DNA of 64,000 nt from Methanobacterium_D sp040373355 (GCF_047495555.1 NZ_CP166866.1:1896001-1960000); one strand, 5' to 3'. Shown: positions 11,501-19,542, counted from the stretch's first letter. The notes: generated by a model not told the origin, from the letters alone. Numbers and translations are program-made.

Positions 11501-13363
11501 GGTTACTGGAACAAAAAAGAGCTTACAGAGGATAGGTTTGTTATGATCAATGGTCTTCGTTATTATAAAACTGGTGACTTTGCAAAAAAAGAAAAAAATA
11601 GAGAATATTCAGTTTTAGGTAGGCTAGATAATCAAATTAAGCTTAGAGGACTCAGAATTGAAATTGGGGAAATTGAAAGCGCCATTTCAGAGTATAATGG
11701 AATTAAATCTGTTGTTGTAGTTGTTAAAAACGTTAAATCCAGTGACCATTTATGTACATACTTTACAGCTCATGAAAAAATCGATACCGAAAATTTAAGA
11801 AATGAATTAAAGAAGAGATTAACCAAATACATGGTTCCAACAATTTTCATGCAGCTTGATGAGTTGCCTCAAACTCCTAACGGTAAAACTGATATCAAAA
11901 AACTTCCAGAACCAGTTTTGGCTGAAAAAGATTATGTTCTTCCAGAAAATAGTGTCGAAAAGTTCTTTGCAGAAACATTTGCTGATATATTGGATATTTC
12001 TAAAGTAGGTGCAACAGATGATTTCTTTGATTTAGGAGGTACATCACTTTTAGTAACTAAAATTACAATTGATGCAATGAAAGAGGGTTATGAGATAAAA
12101 TATGGAGATGTATTTGCTCATCCTACTCCAAGAAAGTTAGCTGAATTTATAAATAATACTGAAGAAAATGCCAGGGAAAATGAACAATATTCATATGATA
12201 AAATTAATGAGATTTTAGAAAAAAATACCATTGAAAGTTTTGTAAATGGTAAAAAAGAAGAGTTAGGAAATGTTTTATTAACCGGAGCAACAGGATTTTT
12301 AGGAATACATGTTTTACGTGATTTTCTTGAAAATGAAGACGGCTCAATTTATTGTATGCTTCGAAAAGGGAAACGTTTAAATGCTGAAGAACGTTTAAAG
12401 ACACTATTATTTTACTACTTTAGTGAAAGCTATGAAGAACAGTTTGGCTCCAGAATCTACATAACAGAAGGAGACATTACAAACAAGTCAGACTTTGAAA
12501 AGTGTTTAGAGCTCCCAATAGACACTATTATTAACTGTGCTGCAAATGTAAAGCATTTTGCGTCTGGAACCCAAATTGAAGACATTAATATAGGTGGTGT
12601 GGTTAACGGTGTTGAATTTAGTAAAAAGAAAGGGTGTAAATATATTCAGGTTTCAACAACAAGCGTTGCTGGTGAAAGCGTATATAATTTCCCACCAAAG
12701 GGTACTGTTGTTGACGAACAAACATTATATGTAGGTCAGGCACTTGATAATAAGTATCTTAGCAGTAAATTTATAGCTGAGCGTGTTGTACTTGAGGCAG
12801 TTGCAGAAGGGCTGAACGCCAAAATAATGCGTGCAGGTAATTTAATGGCAAGAAATGAAGACGGAGAATTCCAGATTAACTTTGAAACAAATAGTTTTAT
12901 AAAACGTTTAAAGGCCTATACAGCTATTGGAAAAATACCTTACTCTATTTTAGGAGGAGAATTAGAACTTACACCAATAGATATTACAGCAAGGGCAATT
13001 TTATTACTGGCAAGAGCCCCTAAAGAGTGCGTTTTATTCCATATTTATAATAATCACAATATTTACATTGCAGATATCATAGAAATTATTAATTCCCTCG
13101 GATTTAAGATAGATGGAGCAGAAGAGGAAGAATTTAAAGCTACCTTTGATGAAGCAATGGAAGATGAAGCAAAACAGGACTCAATTTCAGGACTTGTAAC
13201 TGCCATGGGTATGGGAAAAGGGAAAGGTCGTGCACTCGTACCTGTTGTAAATAACTATACAATACAAATTTTATACCGTTTAGGATATAAATGGCCTCTA
13301 ATAAGCGACGAATATTTGATTAACTTTATAAAATATCTTAAAGAGATGAATTTCTTTGATTGA
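5513..13363 (+). CDS. Two-module nonribosomal peptide synthetase with terminal thioester reductase
   Basis: A 2616-residue assembly line. Domain order by residue: full condensation domain 1-420 with active-site H-H-I-I-M-D-G near 129-135; the C-terminal half only of a second condensation domain, about 424-645; adenylation domain A1, 649-1135 (Y-T-S-G-S-T-G-K-P-K-G, Y-G-P-T-E, N-G-K-T); carrier domain with L-G-L-T-S, Ser near 1180; condensation domain 1230-1645 with H-H-L-I-L-D-G near 1354; A2, 1652-2135; carrier domain with L-G-G-T-S, Ser near 2178; reductase domain 2250-2616 with T-G-A-T-G-F-L-G and Y-L-S-S-K. Reductase termini release products as aldehydes or alcohols. A1 aligns to Ile where nearly all amino-acid-activating domains have the substrate-binding Asp; A2 keeps that Asp. 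A1 and A2 are close paralogues. The stop codon TGA overlaps the ribosome site of the next gene. The product is unknown. Known: related NRPS genes were reported in Methanobrevibacter ruminantium M1. Confidence 0.95.
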   Translation: MDCFDLSNAQKRTIITEISNPGNEAYIVSFKIRFPLEDEKFVKKALPNVMSRNLHLRIKKDEDMNFMQYYDSEKNSFLYLDIQGKSDAEVNEFMTEFSKKPFKDIFDTQLYQFMLIKTDAESIVLGRAHHIIMDGTSVNIFTKNLQDCVNAFKKGIEYSVSNISYEEFVKKEKEYLLSDEAKEDEKFWLSNLEGYSQDWYSSKDTSIKRNYFYLDKQLTEKLGNLSSVNGVRISPFVLALSAVSFYFAKSTESKEMVWNSVYHGRDFGKEFYNMLGMFVNMMPLKLEYNEKRTFKEVLLYTKSVLKDGLTHGRLSFNIYGAKLQQKGIDPGMLSMYSIVSNSTDSDVEYFISHSKSEFPFHIRVNPGLSDKNGLQLLLIEYNKDCFSDAQITQMIENIEKLLFDIANNPDKSCSNFEIEKNDFYKAEKYFKNMMSKMDSSTSIASDTQSKVEYRSLKESSFSLDKQIIEEFCNKNKIKPDSLFLSATLLALVKFVFRKDILISIISNNLHIGQELPFGVNVDTDQAVKDYLSNINNYLLEVLNYDYYPYTLINNENYILPEFLFVYGLNGTINNENLDPPKLAVYIENEEDRFKIISSYNDTLYSKDLVKTFTESVSKLIDRFIKNPDASLKNISIAEEDKKEESFKINHVEEPLLNKLFEKQVEKSKDKIALIAEDGVFTYDELNKKANRIANALIKLGVNTEDRILFMLKRDSKLIATVLGIIKSGCAFIPVDPEYPEERIKQMLEDSEAKYIITKKNFPNTLDVDELLAETNEENPNPQLSHENLCYLIYTSGSTGKPKGVMLTHEGITNYVSPDPKNIPIHALVTRAHKMISISTVSFIVFMREIFGTMTNGMPVVFANEEESINPLELVKLFEKTGADAFGATPTRLLQYLEIEEIQKTMKECKVIIIGGETFPPKLYYILSKYTDAEIYNSYGPTEITIASHGKLITNDDISAGKPLLNVTDRIMDIDANPLPYNVVGELYVAGGGVARGYWNNEKLTNERFITYNGLRYYNTGDLAKRDSNGEVYVLGRMDNQIKLRGLRIELGEIENTISNYDGIKSAFVLVKEVQGDPHLCAYFTEDIDVDIIDLKNILLNRLPTYMVPSYFVKMDSFPMTPNGKTDLKSFPDPEIDDFKLNEITVPETDLEKDIFTMCSEILDTTDFGVTTDLFQLGLTSLSVLKLVGKISHNLGVKVNVTNIMRAKNIREISKEVSSSGSIEEKTYTKQKFYPLTQNQLGVYFDCIKNPEKLTYNLPKIMRFKNDIDALKLKNTLLEIIDRHPYIKTRFMMKNGEVYQERRDDLKVSIDINEGTVNDKIIKEFIKPFSLHDDPLFRFKMYKNSDETCLLADFHHLILDGTSLNIFFNELGKLYDGRNIENEKYNGFDFSLEELEIENSNLYREAEAYFENIIPNYDSITLISPDLNGKEEEGHLGEIKVLLDKSKVEKFCKDNAITPNNLFLGATVFTLSKFVYNNDILISTISNGRSNPLFQKTLAMMVKTLPIALNLDTDLNISDYLNYVENIWLDVLKYDCYPFTKISDKYDIFPDFLYAYHGKIIEDININGKTVERKSLEYESLKFKLSVNVLEIGESFNIFSQYNDALYSKELIQLFIDSIKIIIDKFIETPDAKLKVISILGHESSKEFKIKPVKEPLLNKVFENQAEKSKDKIALIAEDGEFTYDELNKKSNRIANALIRHGVKSEDKIAFMLKRDSKLIASILGIIKAGCAFIPIDPDYPKERIEYVLKDSNAKYVITKGDLPDSLNVDELIAEENDKNPDPDLAPDNLCYLIYTSGSTGKPKGVMLTHSNITNYVYPDPENCYACGFLDKTSKIISIATVSFDLFLHEAFIPLMNGSTLVFANDEEANNPLKLIELFKKTEADSFSATPSRMLQYLEFGGIKDAISKCSVITVAGEKYPLQLHKMLSNCTNADIYNVYGPTEITISCNTKLVNDDDITVGKPLLNVNAMIMDMDGNPLPSGVVGELYIAGVGVSRGYWNKKELTEDRFVMINGLRYYKTGDFAKKEKNREYSVLGRLDNQIKLRGLRIEIGEIESAISEYNGIKSVVVVVKNVKSSDHLCTYFTAHEKIDTENLRNELKKRLTKYMVPTIFMQLDELPQTPNGKTDIKKLPEPVLAEKDYVLPENSVEKFFAETFADILDISKVGATDDFFDLGGTSLLVTKITIDAMKEGYEIKYGDVFAHPTPRKLAEFINNTEENARENEQYSYDKINEILEKNTIESFVNGKKEELGNVLLTGATGFLGIHVLRDFLENEDGSIYCMLRKGKRLNAEERLKTLLFYYFSESYEEQFGSRIYITEGDITNKSDFEKCLELPIDTIINCAANVKHFASGTQIEDINIGGVVNGVEFSKKKGCKYIQVSTTSVAGESVYNFPPKGTVVDEQTLYVGQALDNKYLSSKFIAERVVLEAVAEGLNAKIMRAGNLMARNEDGEFQINFETNSFIKRLKAYTAIGKIPYSILGGELELTPIDITARAILLLARAPKECVLFHIYNNHNIYIADIIEIINSLGFKIDGAEEEEFKATFDEAMEDEAKQDSISGLVTAMGMGKGKGRALVPVVNNYTIQILYRLGYKWPLISDEYLINFIKYLKEMNFFD

Positions 13364-13371
13364 GGTTTAAA

Positions 13372-15123
13372 ATGTACGAAAGAAATTATGAACTTATATC
13401 AGCAAAATTTAAAGAGTTTTTATTGCCTACTCTGCTGATGTCCATGGCTATGAACACAAGTACATTTATAGATACTCTCTTTGTAGGTAACCTCTTAGGG
13501 CCCCTTAATGTTTCAGCTATGGCACTTATTGCTCCAATAGTTACATTTATCAACCTTATTTATTGGATGATTGGTTTAGGGGGTTCTTTACTTGCATCGG
13601 TTTCAAAAGCGGAGCGTAAAAAAGAAAAAGGAGACATGTATTTTACAAGCTCAATGTTCCTTTTACTTGGTATTGGGTTAGCATTTTCTATTTTTGGAAT
13701 TCTTTTCCTTGATAATATTGTTGCAACCCTTACTTCTAATCCCGCACTTGCAGTATTGGTGAAAAAGTTTTTAGGAGTTTATTTCCTTGGATCACCCTTC
13801 TTATTTATTTTAATGGGAATTGCATACTTTGTTCGGGCAGATGGTAAACCCCGATTATCTTTCTACGCCCTTCTAATTGCAAACGTAATAAATCTCATAA
13901 TGGATCTATTTTATATTCTTGTTTTAGGTATGGATATTCAAGGGGCTGCCCTTGCCACAATAACTGGTTATGCTATTGGAACTATATTTATAATGCAGTA
14001 TTTCCTGGCTAAAGATCGAACTATGCGCTTTATATCTTTAACGAAGATGAAGTTATCCTCAATTTACGATATTATAACATCAGGATTTCCGCCGGCATCA
14101 GGACAGCTATTTTTAACCATAAAATTATTCTTTATCAACACACTTATTGCATTAATTATAGGTAAAGCAGGTTTAACTGCATTTTCAGTTTGTTACTACA
14201 CCCTTTTTATAATATACATATTTTTAATAGGAACAGCCCAATCTATGTCACCCATTGTTTCCATTTATTTCCAGGAAAAAGACTATTCTGGAGTTAAATT
14301 TACTATTAATAAATCTTTAAAAATAGTTTTAATATCTGGAACTGTCTTTACAATACTTTTACTTGCATTTCCAGCCACAGTATTAAATATATTCAACGTA
14401 ACTGACCCTGTAGATGTAGCTGTGGGAATAAACGCTATAAGATTATTTTCATTGAGTATTATAGGTACAGGTATAACCTTTTTGATGATGTTCTATACTC
14501 AAGCAATACAGAGACAAAGATTATCATTTATAATTTCAATAACAGAGGGACTTCTAATTCCTGTTCCTGCTGCTTATTTGCTTTCTGGAATTATAGGTGC
14601 TGATGGAATATGGTTATCATTTGCAATAGCAGAAATAGGAACAATAATACTTATTTATTTAACAACACGGATAATTAATAACCGCTCTGAAGGAAAGCTT
14701 TTTGGATTTTTCTTATTAGGAAACTATGAAGATGCTGCAGTGCTAGATGTAACCATACACAGTTCAATTGAAGATGTTGTGGGACTATCTGAAAAATTAA
14801 TCAACTTTGCAAGGGAAAATAATGTAGATATGAAAACAGCAATGCTTATAGGAATGGCTGTTGAGGAAATGGCAGTAAATACTATAAATTACAATGATAA
14901 AAAAATTGAGTGGATTGATATCTTATCAAAAATAGGAGATAAAGAAATAACAATTGCCTTTAAAGATTCTGGAATCGAATTTGACCCATCAAATTATACA
15001 TGCGAAGAAAAAGGAACGTTTGAAAATATTGAAGTGTTACAAAAAATTGCTGACGATATAAGTTATGCGCGGCTTATAGGTTTAAACAGTACAGTAATAA
15101 CAATTAATAGAGCACATCTTTAA
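13372..15123 (+). CDS. MATE-family exporter fused to an RsbW-like ATPase domain
   Basis: Residues 1 to about 440 are a twelve-helix MATE/DinF-type efflux protein (multidrug and toxin extrusion; cation-coupled). Residues from about 453 to 583 are a separate soluble domain of the anti-sigma kinase/HATPase type: N-box E-E-M-A-V-N-T-I-N-Y and D-S-G-I-E-F-D-P are present, but the Gly-rich second ATP-lid motif is degenerate. The start is ATG 13372; its ribosome site GAGGT (13362-13366) includes the NRPS stop codon, so the genes are translationally coupled. The exporter probably moves the NRPS product, and the fused domain suggests that export is tied to the partner-switching proteins encoded next. 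The coupling is inference. Confidence 0.88.
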   Translation: MYERNYELISAKFKEFLLPTLLMSMAMNTSTFIDTLFVGNLLGPLNVSAMALIAPIVTFINLIYWMIGLGGSLLASVSKAERKKEKGDMYFTSSMFLLLGIGLAFSIFGILFLDNIVATLTSNPALAVLVKKFLGVYFLGSPFLFILMGIAYFVRADGKPRLSFYALLIANVINLIMDLFYILVLGMDIQGAALATITGYAIGTIFIMQYFLAKDRTMRFISLTKMKLSSIYDIITSGFPPASGQLFLTIKLFFINTLIALIIGKAGLTAFSVCYYTLFIIYIFLIGTAQSMSPIVSIYFQEKDYSGVKFTINKSLKIVLISGTVFTILLLAFPATVLNIFNVTDPVDVAVGINAIRLFSLSIIGTGITFLMMFYTQAIQRQRLSFIISITEGLLIPVPAAYLLSGIIGADGIWLSFAIAEIGTIILIYLTTRIINNRSEGKLFGFFLLGNYEDAAVLDVTIHSSIEDVVGLSEKLINFARENNVDMKTAMLIGMAVEEMAVNTINYNDKKIEWIDILSKIGDKEITIAFKDSGIEFDPSNYTCEEKGTFENIEVLQKIADDISYARLIGLNSTVITINRAHL

Positions 15124-15155
15124 ATTTAACAATAATTAAACTCCGGAGGGAAAAT

Positions 15156-15464
15156 ATGGATATTAATAAAACATTAGAAGAAGAAAAGCTTATAATTAGA
15201 TTAAAAGGTAGATTGGACACTGCTACAGCGCCTAAATTAGAACAGGAATTAAAGAATGATCTTACAGGCATTGAAGAGCTGGTACTCGATTTTAAAGATT
15301 TACAATATATTTCAAGTGCGGGGCTTCGTGTCGTTCTTTCAACGCAAAAAACCATGAATAAACAGGGGAATATGGTAATTACAAATGTAAATGATTTAAT
15401 CATGGAAGTTTTTGAAACTACAGGCTTTGTAAATATTTTAACCATTGAAGATGGGCTTAAATAA
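15156..15464 (+). CDS. STAS-domain anti-sigma-factor antagonist-like protein (RsbV/SpoIIAA type)
   Basis: A 102-residue single STAS domain. The loop Y-I-S-S-A-G-L-R at 51-58 holds the serine (53 or 54) that is phosphorylated by the partner kinase in this family. A strong ribosome site GGAGGG precedes ATG 15156. It sits between two proteins with kinase-type ATPase domains (the MATE fusion and the gene at 15553) and ahead of a SpoIIE-type phosphatase, giving the full set for partner switching. In bacteria the output is usually a sigma factor; archaea have none, so the target here must differ. Confidence 0.9.
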   Translation: MDINKTLEEEKLIIRLKGRLDTATAPKLEQELKNDLTGIEELVLDFKDLQYISSAGLRVVLSTQKTMNKQGNMVITNVNDLIMEVFETTGFVNILTIEDGLK

Positions 15465-15552
15465 AATATAAATCATTAAATAGACTAAAATAGCATTATA
15501 ATTGATTAAACGTTGCATTTTGTCAAATAATAGTATTCAAATTATAATCATT

Positions 15553-15966
15553 ATGAATAAAATAATTGTACCCGCAAGGGCTGAGAATGTACGGAAAGTA
15601 TTGGACTTTATAACAGAGAAATTAAAACAGTTAAAATACTCAAAAAGAGCTCTCTTACAACTGGAACTTTCAGTTGAAGAAGCATTTGTAAATATTGTCA
15701 ATTATGCTTATGAAAATCATGATGGTGAAGTTTTAATTAGTTGCAGCATAGATGAAACTTCTCTGCAAGTAACAATACAGTTTATAGATACTGGAATCCA
15801 ATATAATCCATTAGAAAAAGAAGATCCTGATATTTCTTTAAATATACAAGAAAAAGAAGTAGGAGGATTAGGAATTCTACTTATTAAAAATAATGTAGAT
15901 TCTATTAGATATGAATACAAGAATGGAAAGAATATTTTAACTCTTCAAAAGAAATTAAATGAGTAG
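15553..15966 (+). CDS. RsbW-like serine kinase (anti-sigma-factor type ATPase)
   Basis: A 137-residue GHKL-type ATPase. Visible motifs are the N-box E-E-A-F-V-N-I-V-N-Y-A-Y at 42-53, D-T-G-I-Q-Y-N-P at 79-86 and G-G-L-G-I-L-L at 104-110. The family phosphorylates STAS antagonists such as the neighbour at 15156. I start it at ATG 15553, which aligns with the usual family N-terminus; an upstream TTG at 15502 adds an unlikely tail. Unlike the domain fused to the MATE exporter, this copy has an intact Gly-rich lid and so is the likely active kinase. Confidence 0.9.
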   Translation: MNKIIVPARAENVRKVLDFITEKLKQLKYSKRALLQLELSVEEAFVNIVNYAYENHDGEVLISCSIDETSLQVTIQFIDTGIQYNPLEKEDPDISLNIQEKEVGGLGILLIKNNVDSIRYEYKNGKNILTLQKKLNE

Positions 15967-16045
15967 AAACTTATTTCTTCACAGAACTACATTCATTTAA
16001 AATTTCAAAGTTATATTAGACATTACAGCTAAAGAGATTAAAATT

Positions 16046-17962
16046 ATGAATTCAAGTAATATCCAATCCAAATTAAAACAATTAATCATCTGTAGTCTTA
16101 TAATCTTTATTATCAAATATATTTTTAATTATTTCTTTCCAGTGATACCTGTATCAGAATTAGGCCCTGCTAGTGCTTTACCCCCCATATTTGGGTTAAT
16201 GTTTGGCGCATGGGGAGCAACAGGAGCAGCTTTAGGTTATTTAGTTTCTGATATATTATCTGGATCTCCTCCTGAAATTTATATTCTAAGTTTTTTTGTA
16301 CAGTTTTTATACGGCTATCTCCCTTACAAATTATGGTATACAATAAATATTGGCGAAATAACCCCTCCTCGTTTAAATACTGTAAAAAATCTTATTAAAT
16401 TCATAATGATAATGTTTATAAATTCTGTTGTAATGGCAGGGTTACTTGGATTTTTAATAGATGGATTAGGACTTTATGATCTCGTATCTTTAACAACGCT
16501 AATATTTGCATTGAATAATTTTGACTTTTCCATAATGATTGGAACTTTAGTAATTATTGGAGCTAATATTTATGGTATTGTAATGTATAAACCACGTATA
16601 GTAAAAAGCCCAAGAGTATCACCTAAGGTATTTAATATCATTGCTGTTATTGCAATTATAATTGCCATTATTAATTCTATTTACGCTGCTTTTGGAGAAA
16701 TAGAAATTTTAGGGTTAATTGCAGGAGCTATAACCTATTTTTTACTTTTATTATATGTTTTAAAACCAGTAACTATCGATATAACTGAAAAAACAAGTGA
16801 AATTAAGATTTCGATAACAGAAAAGCTTATTGTAATATTTATAATAATTGGTGCAATAATTGCAATACTAACTGGAATTAGATCATTATTTACAATTGGG
16901 GGAGCAAATGAAATAAGATTTTGGGAGTTAGTATACCTTAATATCACCTTAATACTCTCTATATTTTATATATCTTCTATTGGGTTCTTATGGCATATAG
17001 AAAAGAATATTACAACACCTATTGAGTCAATATCAGATATTGCAAGAAATTATGTTAGAAATTCTAAGGAAATAGGAAATAGCAACTATATCATATCAAA
17101 ATGTGAACCATACACTGCTAATGATGATGAAGTTGGTATTTTAGCACTTTCTTTTCAAAAAATGATTGGTGACCTTAAAATTTATATAAAAAATCTGGAA
17201 GAGATTACTGCTGAAAAAGAACGGATTAACACTGAATTAAATGTTGCAAGAAAAATACAGGCAGATATGCTACCTCGTAAATTTCCAGCTTTTCCTGATC
17301 GGGATGAATTTGATGTTTATGCTAGCAATATACCCGCAAAGGAAGTTGGTGGAGACTTTTATGATTTTTTCTTGATAGATGAGAACCACTTAGCCATTGT
17401 AATAGCAGATGTATCTGGAAAAGGAGTACCTGCAGCATTATTCATGGTCATTGCCAAAACATTAATTAAAAACTATGCTCAGCTTGGAAAAAACCCTTCA
17501 GAAGTATTTACAATAGTTAATAATCAACTATGTGAAGGAAATGATGAAAACATGTTTGTAACAGCATGGATGGGTATTTTAGATATACAATCTGGTAAAT
17601 TTACCTATGTTAACGCTGGACACAATTCACCACTATTGAGACATAAAAATAAGGACTATAAATGGTTAAAATCAAATTCAGGATTCGTTTTGGGGGGCAT
17701 TCAAGACATTGAATACAAACAAAATGAAATAATTCTTAAAACTGGAGATAGAGTTTATCTGTATACTGATGGAATAACTGAAGCCATTAACAATAAGGAA
17801 GAATTATTTGGTGAATCACATTTACTAGAAATTATGAATAATACTAATAATTTAAGTCTTAAAGAGCTAATATCCTGTGTTAAAGAAGAAATTGATAGAT
17901 TCGTAAAGGATAGAGAACAATTTGATGATATTACCATGCTTATAATGGAATATAAATATTAG
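16046..17962 (+). CDS. Membrane SpoIIE/RsbU-type serine phosphatase
   Basis: Of 638 residues, the first 320 or so form about eight membrane helices; the segment G-L-M-F-G-A-W-G-A-T-G-A-A-L-G-Y resembles sensory or substrate-binding membrane domains. A HAMP-like linker and a short coiled coil follow (about 320-400), then a PP2C-type SpoIIE domain to the end with V-G-G-D-F-Y-D, A-D-V-S-G-K-G, N-A-G-H-N, Y-T-D-G and F-D-D-I metal-binding motifs. The enzyme should dephosphorylate the STAS protein in response to a membrane signal. It closes the NRPS operon; the following 450 bases hold promoters and a leader for the next block. Confidence 0.9.
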   Translation: MNSSNIQSKLKQLIICSLIIFIIKYIFNYFFPVIPVSELGPASALPPIFGLMFGAWGATGAALGYLVSDILSGSPPEIYILSFFVQFLYGYLPYKLWYTINIGEITPPRLNTVKNLIKFIMIMFINSVVMAGLLGFLIDGLGLYDLVSLTTLIFALNNFDFSIMIGTLVIIGANIYGIVMYKPRIVKSPRVSPKVFNIIAVIAIIIAIINSIYAAFGEIEILGLIAGAITYFLLLLYVLKPVTIDITEKTSEIKISITEKLIVIFIIIGAIIAILTGIRSLFTIGGANEIRFWELVYLNITLILSIFYISSIGFLWHIEKNITTPIESISDIARNYVRNSKEIGNSNYIISKCEPYTANDDEVGILALSFQKMIGDLKIYIKNLEEITAEKERINTELNVARKIQADMLPRKFPAFPDRDEFDVYASNIPAKEVGGDFYDFFLIDENHLAIVIADVSGKGVPAALFMVIAKTLIKNYAQLGKNPSEVFTIVNNQLCEGNDENMFVTAWMGILDIQSGKFTYVNAGHNSPLLRHKNKDYKWLKSNSGFVLGGIQDIEYKQNEIILKTGDRVYLYTDGITEAINNKEELFGESHLLEIMNNTNNLSLKELISCVKEEIDRFVKDREQFDDITMLIMEYKY

Positions 17963-18000
17963 TTAAATATTCTAACACATTTATTTTTTTATTGTATAGA

Positions 18001-18032
18001 AAGATTTATATATGTGCAATTTTACATTATAA
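18001..18032 (+). promoter_or_regulatory. Extended promoter motif, copy B
   Basis: TTTATATAT at 18005-18013, TTTTACATTATAA at 18020-18032, 15 bases apart start to start, preceded by TATAGAAA as in copy A. A GGGGA...TCCCC inverted repeat follows at 18066-18089. The downstream gene is the pseudomurein endopeptidase-like pseudogene at 18420. Confidence 0.6.
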
Positions 18033-18283
18033 TTGTTACTTGTAGTTGGTAGTATATAGAATATTGGGGATCCACCTCCATTTATCCCCTTTATTCACTT
18101 CCAAAATGCAATGGAGTTAAATCCTTAAGTTATTAGATATTTAGGACTAATAATAAAAAAAATATTATTTTTATTATATTTAAATTATAATAAGTTTATA
18201 ATAAATTTAAACATTTATAAGCGTTATTCTTATAAAATAGAGAGAAATATCATGATTTATAAATAAAATGTTAAATGGAAAAA

Positions 18284-18404
18284 TTTATATATTTAAATGT
18301 TTCCATAAAATATTGACTTCAAGAACATGCATTCTAAGTCCAGCAATAGGGGTCAAATATTGTACTATTTTCTCAAATACCCCTATATTATCCCCTATTC
18401 TATC
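18284..18404 (+). promoter_or_regulatory. Second promoter and structured leader of the PMBR/transglutaminase gene
   Basis: TTTATATAT at 18284-18292 is a TATA box. The transcribed leader contains AATAGGGGT (18345-18353), which can pair with ACCCCTAT (18379-18386) or with CCCCTATT (18392-18399), so two hairpins are mutually exclusive. The ribosome site GAGGT at 18409-18413 follows directly. A second copy of the same arrangement lies at 34709-34775 and shares ACATG, AGTCCA, ATAGGGG and ACTATTTT blocks in the same order. This could be a riboswitch-like or thermosensor leader, or a repeat; only the pairing is seen. Confidence 0.4.
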
Positions 18405-18419
18405 AAGTGAGGTAGATAA

Positions 18420-19433
18420 ATTAAATTTAGATTAATACCCATTTCTATAATAATTATATTATTAATGAGCAGCCTAATAGGAGCATTTCCAACTAATCAA
18501 AGCGAAAACACACTGCTAAAAAATTCTAATTCCCAAGAATTTACAATTAATGAAATAACAGATGCTGCTTCAAGAGTTAAGACATATACTGAAAATAATC
18601 ATAGACTACCTACTTATGTAGAAATTTCATCAAAACAAATTTCAATGCCCGATTTAAGGCTGATGGCAGTATGTACAACAGAAATTAACAGTGGCTCAAC
18701 ATCAAGGATTAGTCTTGATAATATTAATGCTCCTTCGGAACCTTCTGAAAATTTAAATGAAGGAGATATTCAAAAATCTGAATATATAGATATGGCACAA
18801 AGGATTAAGACGTTTACTGATTCCAGAAGCACAGCCCCTAACTATGTTAGAACTTCAATAGGCAATATCAGGTTTGAAAACAACGTTTATATTTATTCAA
18901 AAATATTAAATTTCTATAAAGAAAATAGAGCACTTCCAAATTATGTTTCAGTGACTAGATGGAATAATTTGGGTCCTGAATTATTACCTTTCTTAGAGCC
19001 TACAAATAACTGCGAATCTAATCATGTGGATATTATTTCAAAATCAAGTAATCTTATTTCTGGATCTACTTCAGATTATAACAAAGCCACAAGAATCTTC
19101 AATTATGTTAGAGATAATACAGACTACTCTTTTTATTACAATACCCAATATGGAGCATTAAAAACTCTAAAGAATAAAAAATGAAACTGTTGTGACCATT
19201 CACATCTTTTAATAGCCCTTTGCAGGGTAGCAGGATTACCAGCCCGATATGTACACGGTAATTGTAAATTTTCTAGTGGTAAACGGTACGGACATGTATG
19301 GGCCCAAGTATACATAAATAATAATTGGCATAATGCTGATGCAATAAGTTCCATTAATTCATTTGGAGTAATAGAGAACTGGGATACTGGTAGTGCTACC
19401 ATTTATGGTTATTATAGAGAACTATCTTTTTAA
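18420..19433 (+). pseudogene. Pseudomurein-binding, transglutaminase-like endoisopeptidase, interrupted by in-frame TGA
   Basis: Reading through one TGA (19182-19184) gives a 337-residue exported protein. It has a signal peptide, about three pseudomurein-binding repeats (each with L-P-T-Y-V or P-N-Y-V) and a C-terminal transglutaminase-like domain with Cys in N-C-C-D just after the TGA, His in G-H-V-W (19293) and Asp in N-A-D-A (19338). This matches the layout of pseudomurein endoisopeptidases PeiW/PeiP, which cut the peptide links of the Methanobacteriales wall. The TGA sits where a Gly is expected before N-C, consistent with a GGA to TGA change. The truncated product would keep the wall-binding part only. 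The only in-frame start that keeps the signal peptide and has a ribosome site (GAGGT, six bases away) is ATT 18420; the first ATG, at 18465, would cut the signal peptide. Confidence 0.8.
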
Positions 19434-19485
19434 AACTTTTTTTCATAATTTAAGCACATCTATTGTGTTTTTTGTCACAAATAGA

Positions 19486-19516
19486 AAAGTTTATATATTT
19501 AAAATTTTACATTTAA
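19486..19516 (+). promoter_or_regulatory. Extended promoter motif, copy D
   Basis: TTTATATAT at 19490-19498 and TTTTACATTTAA at 19505-19516, again 15 bases apart, preceded by ATAGAAAAG. It lies about 45 bases before the transglutaminase-like gene. Confidence 0.65.
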
Positions 19517-19542
19517 ATTTAAAATGTATAATTGAGCAATAG

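Noticed and set aside
19182..19184. TGA as a selenocysteine codon
   Set aside because: The residue expected there is Gly before the active-site N-C, no selenocysteine insertion element is visible, and Sec use is known in Methanococcales and Methanopyrus rather than in Methanobacterium.
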